22,751 nt of DNA, from NCBI GenBank assembly GCA_947253285.1, contig CAMXXV010000008.1, positions 1 to 22,751 on the forward strand, written 5' to 3'. The notes below the pieces were generated by a model, which was not told the origin of the DNA, ran no database searches, and saw only the letters and a list, made by a program, of their open reading frames with translations. Source of the stretch: an uncultured Candidatus Saccharibacteria bacterium. GTDB lineage: Bacteria > Patescibacteriota > Saccharimonadia > Saccharimonadales > Saccharimonadaceae. The position numbers and the translations under genes are program-made. Position 1 is the stretch's first letter, and the number at the start of each line of letters is the position of its first letter. Shown one piece after another: positions 8,275 to 15,389 of the stretch.

Positions 8275-9435
8275 ATGAAAATAACATTGTCAGAACAGTC
8301 ACGCAGAACATTACACTGGTCGGCTTGGCTAGCGGCTGCAATTATTGCACTGCATGCTGTACCAATCACCGCCATGGCTTTACTAGCCAGATATGACGCC
8401 GATGACCAAGCAACGTATAAATCCATTTATATTGACCAAATAAACGGTGCTGCCTTAATTATACTGGCGGCGCTTCTAGTTGCAATACTAGCCATATTTG
8501 CCCTGAAAAAATCATTGCCAGTGCAACGTTTACCCAAGCTAACACCGAAGAACAAGCGCTTGGCTCGCACTATCATATTAGCTACCATAGTTGGCGCCGC
8601 CCCAGCCGCTACCATGATTTTTCTTGAAAATATCGCGAGCAATAGCAACGACCAATATCTGGCTTTTGCCGCTGCATTACTCCCCATACACATCTCAACT
8701 ACTTTATTGACGACATCATTCTTTGGCACCATCGCTCTATGTGTCATGGCTTTAAAGCGCAACGTGGCGCAAAAGGTAACTGACTACGCGCAATTCACTT
8801 TAACACTACTTGCTGCGGCTGGCATGATAGTTTTAGCTCTTGTAATATCAAAAATTGCAGTTGGAGACTACCGGGACGCAACCCTATTCCATGACCTCAA
8901 AATATACAGTATTCCAATTGATGTATTCATTGAATGGACGTCAATGCTTAGCACAGCATGCATAGGTGCATTAATTATTTGTGCACTAGGCAAGTTAATT
9001 ATCACTTACATCGCTAAACCCAGCCGCATTTTTGGCACCTACAGAATAGCACAAGCTATTTATGTCGTTGCGGCAATAGTATCTGTGCGCTGGTTATCGC
9101 TGAACCTCACCCCTATTATTGCGTTTGCAGGCGCAAGCATCGTTTTATTCTTTAGCTTTACTGCATTTAAAACAGTTACGCCACGTAATACAATCTACAA
9201 CCGACTCGCCACGGTACTTAATCTTATTACACCAATATTCTTGGCAATACCTATGTTTGCAATTGGTGGAGCTTTAGTGCCAATAACAGTAGCACGGTTT
9301 TGCAACCGGCGAGCGTTACAGCAAGATAGCAACGACCAATTCGCCAAAGCTTGCCTTGCAGCTAATAGCTGGTATATTGCTCTTTGCATTATCATGCCTT
9401 TTATTCGGATAGGCAGTATTATGCTTCATGGATAA
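8275..9435 (+). CDS. Polytopic membrane protein, tandem paralog 2
   Basis: 386 residues, about 10 hydrophobic segments, unknown function. The first 20 residues and the C-terminal block (VARFCNRRALQQDSNDQFAKA) are nearly identical to the 404-residue protein, whereas the intervening loops and helices have diverged strongly. This pattern suggests an old duplication with later sequence exchange at the two ends. It lies in the same orientation, 78 bases after its paralog, with its own copy of the border repeat and promoter. As in paralog 1, the charged loop before the final helix is the most conserved part and is the best candidate for a functional or interaction site. Confidence 0.85.
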   Translation: MKITLSEQSRRTLHWSAWLAAAIIALHAVPITAMALLARYDADDQATYKSIYIDQINGAALIILAALLVAILAIFALKKSLPVQRLPKLTPKNKRLARTIILATIVGAAPAATMIFLENIASNSNDQYLAFAAALLPIHISTTLLTTSFFGTIALCVMALKRNVAQKVTDYAQFTLTLLAAAGMIVLALVISKIAVGDYRDATLFHDLKIYSIPIDVFIEWTSMLSTACIGALIICALGKLIITYIAKPSRIFGTYRIAQAIYVVAAIVSVRWLSLNLTPIIAFAGASIVLFFSFTAFKTVTPRNTIYNRLATVLNLITPIFLAIPMFAIGGALVPITVARFCNRRALQQDSNDQFAKACLAANSWYIALCIIMPFIRIGSIMLHG

Positions 9436-9461
9436 TACGAGAGTATTTGCAGCACAGTAAA

Positions 9462-9494
9462 CTGGTTATGTTTCCATAAATGGTGTAAAATAAG
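9462..9494 (+). repeat. Border repeat, copy 3
   Basis: The first 20 bases are identical to copy 1 (CTGGTTATGTTTCCATAAAT); the following -10 part (GGTGTAAAATAAG) is closer to copy 2. It precedes the 58-residue gene. Spacing between copies is 1299 and 1232 bases, about one membrane-protein gene each. Confidence 0.8.
9486..9491 (+). promoter_or_regulatory. -10 promoter of the 58-residue protein gene
   Basis: TAAAAT within border repeat 3, 12 bases before the ATG at 9504. AAGGA just before the start codon is very close (1-2 bases), so initiation may be of the short-leader type. Confidence 0.5.
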
Positions 9495-9503
9495 AACAAG
9501 GAT

Positions 9504-9680
9504 ATGAACAGCAACAATAGGTTTAGCAAACTATTAATCGCCGTCGTGGTCGTCGTACTCGGTATCTGTCTAATTATGGGCATCCTATCATTTGCTTTCA
9601 AAGCCGGAGACAAGGCGAAAGAAGGCGCCGAGCAACAGGTTAACGAGCTGTTTGAATCAGGCAAAAGTCTATTCAAATAG
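9504..9680 (+). CDS. Small single-pass membrane protein (58 residues)
   Basis: Starts MNSNNRFSKL and has one strong membrane helix (about 10-31, rich in Val, Leu and Ile), followed by a charged tail (about 33-58: KAGDKAKEGAEQQVNELFES) that could form an amphipathic helix. There is no signal-peptide cleavage pattern. It has its own promoter in border repeat 3 and fills the gap between two polytopic genes. It is below the usual length cutoff for automatic gene calling. The function is unknown; a regulator or partner of the neighbouring membrane proteins is possible but unproven. Confidence 0.65.
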   Translation: MNSNNRFSKLLIAVVVVVLGICLIMGILSFAFKAGDKAKEGAEQQVNELFESGKSLFK

Positions 9681-9739
9681 GGTAGGGCGCCGCGGGCTTG
9701 ATTGCCGCTAATTAAGCTGCAACGGCGATTAATTTCGGG

Positions 9740-9745
9740 TATAAT
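9740..9745 (+). promoter_or_regulatory. -10 promoter of the 416-residue membrane protein gene
   Basis: Consensus TATAAT ending 10 bases before the ATG at 9756. This rules out the upstream TTG at 9702 as the start, because that codon would lie upstream of the promoter. Confidence 0.7.
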
Positions 9746-9755
9746 AGATACAATT

Positions 9756-11006
9756 ATGTCACGAAGTAAGCACCTACTTTATCGATTTTTCGCCCTACTG
9801 GGGATTGCCGCGGTTGTCGCCGCCATCACTTTGCTAGTACCGTTCCTCTTAACACCAAGCAACGAGGACTTTAGCGAACAGGTTCCGCTATGGTTTGCAC
9901 CGATTTCTCATCTAATCGTCTTTACGGTGGTTATCTTTTGTACTCCAATGACCTGTTTGCCAGTTCTCGGCGGCATCGCGTTACTAGTCATTTTTAAATG
10001 GACCGAGCGACACAATAAGTCGCACACCGAACGGCCTAAATCGCAATTAGCACCAGACGCTAAAGACGCTTTGCTCACCGCCAGTTCTTATCTCTTTACC
10101 GGTAGCGTCGCTATTATTGTTATCGAACTAAGTATGTCGCTAATTGGCGCCTCATATCATAATGAGGATTTTTTAGGCGCCATACTAGCGTTGCCCACCA
10201 TTGCCGCTTTGTTTAGCACCGCCATTAGCGCTCTAGGCTTGGCCAAATACACTGCGCCGCAAGGAACCTATCGGTTACCACTGGCTAAATCATACTACCT
10301 TGGCGCCATTATCATTTGTCTACTGCCGGTCGCCCTAACTTTAGCCATGTTCGGCAATTTGGCGTCAGAGTACTTCAACCTCATGCAACCATTCGTAACT
10401 CTCAGCACTATCGTCGGCGCAACGGCCTTTATTGTAATGGCATTTATTCGGTATATATACGCCACATTTACGCGGGCTACCACCGAACAGTACACAGCAG
10501 CAACCGTCTACCGCTTAGCACAAAAGGCTAGTTACGGCGTCATCGCCTTGGTTGTCGGTTATCTGGCAGTCTGCGGCATCTTATTCTCTAGCACTAGCGG
10601 ATTTAATTGGCTGCAAATCAGTTCTTATATTGCAGCACATAACGCCATCATTGGCTTCCCAGGCTTTGCCATCGCACTAATTAATTCATTGCTGGCAGCC
10701 GGACTCATCTTTCTGCTGCGACGCCGGCAAAACCACGCCGACCATACTATTGCAACTAGCACACCGCACAACCGCCTAGCTGGTGTAACCAATCTACTAA
10801 GCTTGGTCTTTTTGTTGATACCGTTCATGGCGCCTAGCGCTATCGCGCCCATCCTCATAACTCGCGCTCTCAACAAAACTGCGCTAAAAGAAAACCCTAC
10901 AGACTCGGTTGCTCGGGCTATCCACTCACTGAATAAACTTTATTTAGTGCTATACATCTTAGAACTAGTTATCGCTACAGTGTACTTTAAATTCATGCTG
11001 AAATAG
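9756..11006 (+). CDS. Polytopic membrane protein, third and more distant paralog
   Basis: 416 residues from the ATG at 9756; an in-frame TTG at 9702 was rejected because a consensus -10 box lies between the two. It has about 10 hydrophobic segments. The C-terminal 90 residues align by eye with the two tandem paralogs: TPHNRLAGVTNLLSLVFLL against the paralogs' PRNTVYNQLAAALNIITPIF, then APILITRALNKTALKENPTDSVARA against APIMVARLCNRRALQQDSNDQFAKA, then a last hydrophobic helix. Base composition is closer to the housekeeping genes than that of the two tandem paralogs. The function is unknown. Its membership in a shared family with the genes at 6982 and 8275 is well supported by this block. Confidence 0.82.
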   Translation: MSRSKHLLYRFFALLGIAAVVAAITLLVPFLLTPSNEDFSEQVPLWFAPISHLIVFTVVIFCTPMTCLPVLGGIALLVIFKWTERHNKSHTERPKSQLAPDAKDALLTASSYLFTGSVAIIVIELSMSLIGASYHNEDFLGAILALPTIAALFSTAISALGLAKYTAPQGTYRLPLAKSYYLGAIIICLLPVALTLAMFGNLASEYFNLMQPFVTLSTIVGATAFIVMAFIRYIYATFTRATTEQYTAATVYRLAQKASYGVIALVVGYLAVCGILFSSTSGFNWLQISSYIAAHNAIIGFPGFAIALINSLLAAGLIFLLRRRQNHADHTIATSTPHNRLAGVTNLLSLVFLLIPFMAPSAIAPILITRALNKTALKENPTDSVARAIHSLNKLYLVLYILELVIATVYFKFMLK

Positions 11007-11046
11007 TCTATAAGCTAAACCGTATTGACACGGCTGGTTGGTGTAA

Positions 11047-11052
11047 TATAAT
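11047..11052 (+). promoter_or_regulatory. -10 promoter of the 11.1-13.8 kb membrane gene cluster
   Basis: TATAAT, 26 bases before the ATG at 11079. Unlike most promoters here it leaves a real leader, and that leader contains a strong ribosome binding site (AAAAGGAGGG around 11063-11072). Confidence 0.65.
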
Positions 11053-11078
11053 AATTAGTAGGAAAAGGAGGGCATCTT

Positions 11079-11954
11079 ATGAACAAGCAACACGATAATA
11101 ATCATGAGGCAAAGGCTGAGCATAAGGACCAAGCGCAGCCGGCTGTCAAATCTAAAGCAAAGGCTAAGTCAAAATCTGGACTTTCGATTGTCGCGCTGCT
11201 TATCGGGCTAGCTGCGCTTATCGTCGCTGGGGTATTACCATTTGCGCCAAAGGGGCAGCTTGTCACCTATTTATTCTGCTCACTATATATCTGTGGTGCT
11301 TTGGCTGTTGCTTTTGGTATCGTCGCCTGTATCGCCGAGCGCAAAAGAGCCATCTCTATATCTGGTATAATTTTGGGTATCATTGCCCTCATCTTGGCTA
11401 CACTAATCAATACGCGTACTCTTAAAATTGCCCAATTCCAATTTAGCCCCAATAACTCTGAGCAGCCATCTAAATCCGCTGCCAATAAAGGCCAATCTGC
11501 TGAATACGCCAGCATTAACGATGCTATCAAAAAAGAGATTGACATTAAGCTTGGTAAATTTATTGACAAGGGTGCAAAGCCTGAAGAATCTGGTTTGCCA
11601 ATCACCGTCAAAAATATCACGAGTAGCACCGCTAGCTATCACATTCTAGTAGCCGCCACTGATGCTAAGGGCAGGCACGTCGCCGAAGATGCCATCGATA
11701 TTAGCAACTTGCCATCACAACAGTCACAGACTATTTACGCGTTTAAGTTTGCTGCACAAAATAAGATGCCAGAGGTCAAAAATGCTACATTTCAGCTAAT
11801 GGCAGTTGGTCGTAACGAAGGCGCTTTAAAGGCAGTCTACGGCACAAAAATACAGAGTACTGCTAAAGATACGCCACAACAGAACGACCAAGACAGCAAA
11901 GTCAAGCCAGCTAAACCAAGGATTAAGCTGCCGAGCACCAAGCGCACGCGCTAA
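11079..11954 (+). CDS. Membrane protein with DUF4190-like helices and a C-terminal beta-type domain
   Basis: 291 residues. A Lys/Ala/His-rich cytoplasmic N-terminus (1-35) precedes three hydrophobic segments (about 36-60, 66-88 and 94-113), with spacing like DUF4190 proteins. A linker and a soluble domain (about 145-270) end in a basic tail (KPRIKLPSTKRTR). The soluble domain contains ITVKNITSSTASYHILVAATDAKG followed by SNLPSQQSQTIYAF, a pattern of alternating strands like FxLYD or Ig-type beta sandwiches; the 269-residue protein at 12979 carries a similar block. It is probably surface-exposed. Translation starts from a strong Shine-Dalgarno sequence. It is first in a run of four same-strand genes. 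No enzymatic motif is visible, and the family names are suggestions from pattern only. Confidence 0.8.
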   Translation: MNKQHDNNHEAKAEHKDQAQPAVKSKAKAKSKSGLSIVALLIGLAALIVAGVLPFAPKGQLVTYLFCSLYICGALAVAFGIVACIAERKRAISISGIILGIIALILATLINTRTLKIAQFQFSPNNSEQPSKSAANKGQSAEYASINDAIKKEIDIKLGKFIDKGAKPEESGLPITVKNITSSTASYHILVAATDAKGRHVAEDAIDISNLPSQQSQTIYAFKFAAQNKMPEVKNATFQLMAVGRNEGALKAVYGTKIQSTAKDTPQQNDQDSKVKPAKPRIKLPSTKRTR

Positions 11955-11990
11955 GCCCGTTAAATAACTGCTAGTTAAAGGAAAGATAGA

Positions 11991-12242
11991 ATGAATCACT
12001 CAACCGATACTCCCAAGCAGGACAAAGAGTTCAGCCCACTAAGTGGCGTCAGCTTATTCTGTGGCATTATTGCCGTTTGCGCCGCACCAGCCAACGGCAC
12101 ATACATGGCATACATTATGGGTGTCATATCACTGTTGCTCGGCGTCATTGCCGTCAGCAAAGATGCCGATGAAGATGTCGCCATTGCCGGCATTGCGCTA
12201 GGCGTAATCGCCATGCTAACTTATTGGTACTTAAATTTTTAA
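11991..12242 (+). CDS. Small DUF4190-like membrane protein
   Basis: 83 residues: a hydrophilic N-terminus (1-17) and then three short hydrophobic segments (GVSLFCGIIAVCAA, YIMGVISLLLGVIAVS, VAIAGIALGVIAMLTYWYL). The GxIALGVIxML ending and the spacing resemble DUF4190-type membrane modules. A ribosome binding site (AAAGGAAAG, 11978-11986) precedes the ATG. The next gene begins 10 bases after its stop, so it is probably in one operon with its neighbours. It is essentially the bare membrane module that the genes on either side carry with extra domains. Confidence 0.75.
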   Translation: MNHSTDTPKQDKEFSPLSGVSLFCGIIAVCAAPANGTYMAYIMGVISLLLGVIAVSKDADEDVAIAGIALGVIAMLTYWYLNF

Positions 12243-12252
12243 CGAGGTATAT

Positions 12253-12969
12253 ATGGACCAGAATGACAGCAATAACCAAGCCCCAACTCAAGATATAGCT
12301 CAAGACAAAGAGCAGAATACAAGTCAGAACGATAACTCGGTTATGGAGCAAGGCACAAGCCAAAATGAGAATACAGCCGTAGAGCAAAGCACAGGCCAAG
12401 ATAACACCCCGAGCAAAGACTCAGCTGCAGTTCAAAGTGTAGCACCGGCGCCTGCCGTCAACCCAGTAGTGACTAACGAATCGGCACCACAGCAAGCCCA
12501 ACTAAATCAAGCTGTGGCAATGCCACAGCAAGCGCAGCCGAATCAAATGGGGCCAGTATCACAACAAATCCAGCCAAGCCAGGCTGGGGCGATACTACAA
12601 CAAGTCCAGCCGAATCAAGTTAACGCTGCCGCTACTGCCATTAACGCCGCTAATGCCAATCCATCACCAGTCCGTAAAAAGATAGACCACAATAAAATTC
12701 GCGACGCTTTCGGTACTGTTGGCCTAGTTGCCGGTATTATTGCCATCTTCCCAACCTTCACTATTCCACGGTTGCAATATTTTAGCTACGTCCTAGCTAT
12801 TCTATCAATCGTCTTCTCACTCATTTGTCTCATCCGCCGCCGCATGGGTGTCATACCGATTCTTGGCGTAATGATTGGGTTACTTGCCTTTGGACTAGTG
12901 CTCACCCAATCGGATGTATTGCATCACGTAAACCATAGCTACGATAATCCATATGCAAATAACAAGTAA
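12253..12969 (+). CDS. Gln/Asn-rich low-complexity protein with C-terminal membrane helices
   Basis: 238 residues. The first 135 or so are low complexity, rich in Gln, Asn, Ser and Ala. They include at least four imperfect repeats of about 12 residues with a QQxQxNQ/QQxQPSQ core (AQLNQAVAMPQQ, AQPNQMGPVSQQ, IQPSQAGAILQQ, VQPNQVNA). A basic stretch (VRKKIDHNK) leads into three hydrophobic segments (about 157-225) like those of the flanking genes. GAGG at 12244-12247, 5 bases before the ATG, is the ribosome binding site. The disordered part is predicted to lie on one side of the membrane as a flexible spacer or interaction region. It is not a recognised family, and the repeat tract may vary in length between strains. 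Confidence 0.75.
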   Translation: MDQNDSNNQAPTQDIAQDKEQNTSQNDNSVMEQGTSQNENTAVEQSTGQDNTPSKDSAAVQSVAPAPAVNPVVTNESAPQQAQLNQAVAMPQQAQPNQMGPVSQQIQPSQAGAILQQVQPNQVNAAATAINAANANPSPVRKKIDHNKIRDAFGTVGLVAGIIAIFPTFTIPRLQYFSYVLAILSIVFSLICLIRRRMGVIPILGVMIGLLAFGLVLTQSDVLHHVNHSYDNPYANNK

Positions 12970-12978
12970 TGGGGCATT

Positions 12979-13788
12979 ATGCGAGCAAAAACACTGGACT
13001 TGAAGCGATTTTTTCTAATCGTTATTATTATCCACTGCCTACTTGGCGCTCTATGGTATCTTTTCTGGTCCAATTTTAATCTTTTTGGTGCCAAAGTCCA
13101 AGATGTTGACCCAAATACGTACTTCTTATGTGCCATATCAATTCTAGCAGGGTTTCTTTGTTACCACGGAGGCGCAAAAGGATATCAGTTTGCGGCTCTA
13201 TTCTTTATTGCTTGCGGGTTTACTCTGCTTACAACCATATGCGTCACTAAGGTTAACAGAGACATCGACGACCGTGAATATGCTAAATATGGCCATCTTT
13301 GCGCCTCTACTGTCGTCGGCGTCAATAACCAAAATATCATACCAGCGGCGGGGCCAAGTGAAAAATTTAACGACGGTAAAGTTGAAATTACGCTAAGTAA
13401 GAAGATTGATTATCCGTTGTCGCATAGCAACGTCTTTCATTACTATAAAAGAACATTGCTCGTTACCGCCAAGAACCTCTCCGATAAAACCGCCGAATAC
13501 ACCATATCTCTCGCCATCACTGGTCCGGAGCTTAGGGGACTACATTACGCTGCCTTGCGCATAGACGACGTCGCACCGGGTAAAACTAGGACCGTCAACG
13601 CCTTTAGCGATTACTTGGAATCGTACAGCAAGCACATCGACATCATGAGCAAGAGTACCAGCTTTAAGGTATATTCAGTTAGAACTCGCACCAAAAATGC
13701 TCAAGGAGTGCTAGAGCCAGACGACCAATTTCACGGCGTAAACATCCTATTCAACCCCACACCTGAAGACCTCCGTGGTATAATATAA
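12979..13788 (+). CDS. Membrane protein with C-terminal beta-type domain
   Basis: 269 residues. Three hydrophobic segments (about 9-32, 47-60 and 68-86) precede a soluble region of about 180 residues. Within it, LLVTAKNLSDKTAEYTISLAITG followed by IDDVAPGKTRTVNAFSDYL has the same layout as the C-terminal domain of the 291-residue protein at 11079, suggesting a shared beta-sandwich fold. GGGG at 12971-12974 is 4 bases before the ATG and is the only ribosome-binding candidate. The end of this gene carries the extended -10 box of dnaX (13776-13784). It is the last of the four-gene membrane cluster, and its function is unknown. Confidence 0.75.
   Translation: MRAKTLDLKRFFLIVIIIHCLLGALWYLFWSNFNLFGAKVQDVDPNTYFLCAISILAGFLCYHGGAKGYQFAALFFIACGFTLLTTICVTKVNRDIDDREYAKYGHLCASTVVGVNNQNIIPAAGPSEKFNDGKVEITLSKKIDYPLSHSNVFHYYKRTLLVTAKNLSDKTAEYTISLAITGPELRGLHYAALRIDDVAPGKTRTVNAFSDYLESYSKHIDIMSKSTSFKVYSVRTRTKNAQGVLEPDDQFHGVNILFNPTPEDLRGII
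13776..13784 (+). promoter_or_regulatory. Extended -10 promoter of dnaX-dnaB
   Basis: TGG-TATAAT inside the last codons of the preceding gene. The hexamer ends 6 bases before the dnaX ATG at 13791, predicting a leaderless dnaX-dnaB mRNA. Confidence 0.8.
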
Positions 13789-13790
13789 GC

Positions 13791-15389
13791 ATGACAAGTG
13801 AGGGAGAGCAGAACACACATCTGGCGCTATACCGTAAGTATCGCCCGACCAAATTGGCCGACGTAATTGGCCAGCCACAAGTGACCGACATCCTAGCCGC
13901 TATGGCCAAGACGGGGCAGTTTGCCCACAGCTACCTCTTTACGGGGCAACGCGGCACCGGCAAAACAACCGTAGCGCGCATTCTCGCTCACCTAATTAAC
14001 CAGCTCGATTACGAAGACGGCGCGGTAAGTCAGCACGTCGATATTATTGAGATTGACGCGGCGAGCAACAACAGTGTGGATGACATCCGCAACTTGCGCG
14101 ACAGCATTAACCTCGCGCCGATGCAGTGCCCGTACAAAGTCTACATTATCGACGAGTTTCACATGCTCAGCAAGGCGGCGTTTAACGCACTGCTCAAAAC
14201 CATTGAGGAGCCGCCGCGCCACGCCATCTTCATCCTCGCCACCACCGAGCTGCAGAAGGTGCCCGCCACCATCCTTTCGCGCGTCCAACGCTACCAATTC
14301 CGCACCGTGGCGCCCGACGTGCTAGCAAAACACCTCCGCAAAATCTGCGATAGCGAGCACATCACCATTGATGACGCTGCTTTGCAACTAATTGCCGAAC
14401 AGGGCGGGGGCAGCGTGCGCGACAGCATCACCATCCTTGACCAAATGGCCAGCAGCGGGCAAGCCATCACTTGCGACCAAGTTGAACACACACTCGGGCT
14501 CATCACCAGCCAACAGCTCACCGAACTCTGGACAGCTATTGGCCAGCAAGACAGCCCACGCATCATCCAACTAGTGCAAGCCTTCACTGCCAGCGGCATC
14601 GGCGCAGCTAGCATTGCGCGCCAACTTATTAAATTCCTCACACGCCAAGCCAGCGCCAGCCCAGCACTTTACGCCTTAATCGACCAATTATTAGAGGTAG
14701 ATAAGTCCGCCATGCCGGAAGCCAAGCTAATTGCCGTCCTCGTCTGTGCTAGCCTAAAGGCCAACGCTACCGCCGAAGTTCACGTTGGCGCCATGCCACA
14801 GCTCAACGTCATCATCGACCAAACCACCGAGCCAAAGCCAACTACACCAACTGAACCAGCCGCGCCAGCTCCTAAAACCACCAAGGCTGCACCAGCGCCA
14901 GCAACAACAGAGGCCCAGCCAGTCACCACTAAACCAGCCCAGCCGGCCCAACCAAAGTCAGCTGCCGCAAACAGTGCTAGCAGTGCTAGTAGCACCACAG
15001 CTGCTAAGCCAACCAGTGCTACATCAGAGGTAACGGCCACAGCTGCCACGCCAGCGCCGGAAAACTTTGACGGCAACCTGTCGCTTGAACTCATTGAAGA
15101 CAAATTAAAGGAAGCCGACGAAGTCAGCGCCGCCTCACTGATTCGTAATTGCGAATATCGCTACAACAAGAGCGCCAACCTCGTCACTTTCTTCTTCGGC
15201 AAAGCCTTTCACCGCAAGAAAGCCGATACCGACAAATTCCGCTCAGCCGTCGCGCGCGCTATCACCACCGAATATCGTTTCACGCCGAGCATTGAAATCA
15301 GCAAAGACAAGGTGCCGGCCGATTCCGACGCCAGTAAAGTTATGGAAATAATGGGTGGGGGAGAGGTAGTTACTAATGACGAATTCTAA
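13791..15389 (+). CDS. dnaX: DNA polymerase III gamma/tau subunit (clamp loader)
   Basis: 532 residues. The AAA+ ATPase of the replication clamp loader: LYRKYRP near the start, Walker A GQRGTGKTT (52-60), EIDAASNNSVDDIR (from E87), Walker B with D121-E122-F123-H124, then NALLKTIEEPP, ATTELQKVPATILSR and GSVRDSITILDQM. Between Walker A and EIDAAS there are only about 27 residues and no cysteine, whereas family members usually have about 39 with a four-Cys zinc module; the module is missing. The SRC arginine-finger motif reads SRV. An Ala/Pro/Thr-rich linker (about 346-423) leads to a short C-terminal domain. No A-rich slippery heptamer was seen, so a programmed gamma form is unlikely. The gene overlaps dnaB by 14 bases. 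Confidence 0.97.
   Translation: MTSEGEQNTHLALYRKYRPTKLADVIGQPQVTDILAAMAKTGQFAHSYLFTGQRGTGKTTVARILAHLINQLDYEDGAVSQHVDIIEIDAASNNSVDDIRNLRDSINLAPMQCPYKVYIIDEFHMLSKAAFNALLKTIEEPPRHAIFILATTELQKVPATILSRVQRYQFRTVAPDVLAKHLRKICDSEHITIDDAALQLIAEQGGGSVRDSITILDQMASSGQAITCDQVEHTLGLITSQQLTELWTAIGQQDSPRIIQLVQAFTASGIGAASIARQLIKFLTRQASASPALYALIDQLLEVDKSAMPEAKLIAVLVCASLKANATAEVHVGAMPQLNVIIDQTTEPKPTTPTEPAAPAPKTTKAAPAPATTEAQPVTTKPAQPAQPKSAAANSASSASSTTAAKPTSATSEVTATAATPAPENFDGNLSLELIEDKLKEADEVSAASLIRNCEYRYNKSANLVTFFFGKAFHRKKADTDKFRSAVARAITTEYRFTPSIEISKDKVPADSDASKVMEIMGGGEVVTNDEF

Noticed and set aside
9702..9755. N-terminal extension of the 416-residue protein from a TTG codon
   Set aside because: A consensus TATAAT at 9740-9745 lies between this codon and the ATG at 9756, so the extension would not be transcribed.
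14780..15103. Minus-strand open frame of 107 residues
   Set aside because: It is a shadow of the Ala/Pro/Thr-rich DnaX linker, made of skewed codons and without start signals.
13791..15389. Programmed frameshift in dnaX
   Set aside because: I looked for an A AAA AAG-type slippery heptamer and found none in the linker or just before it.
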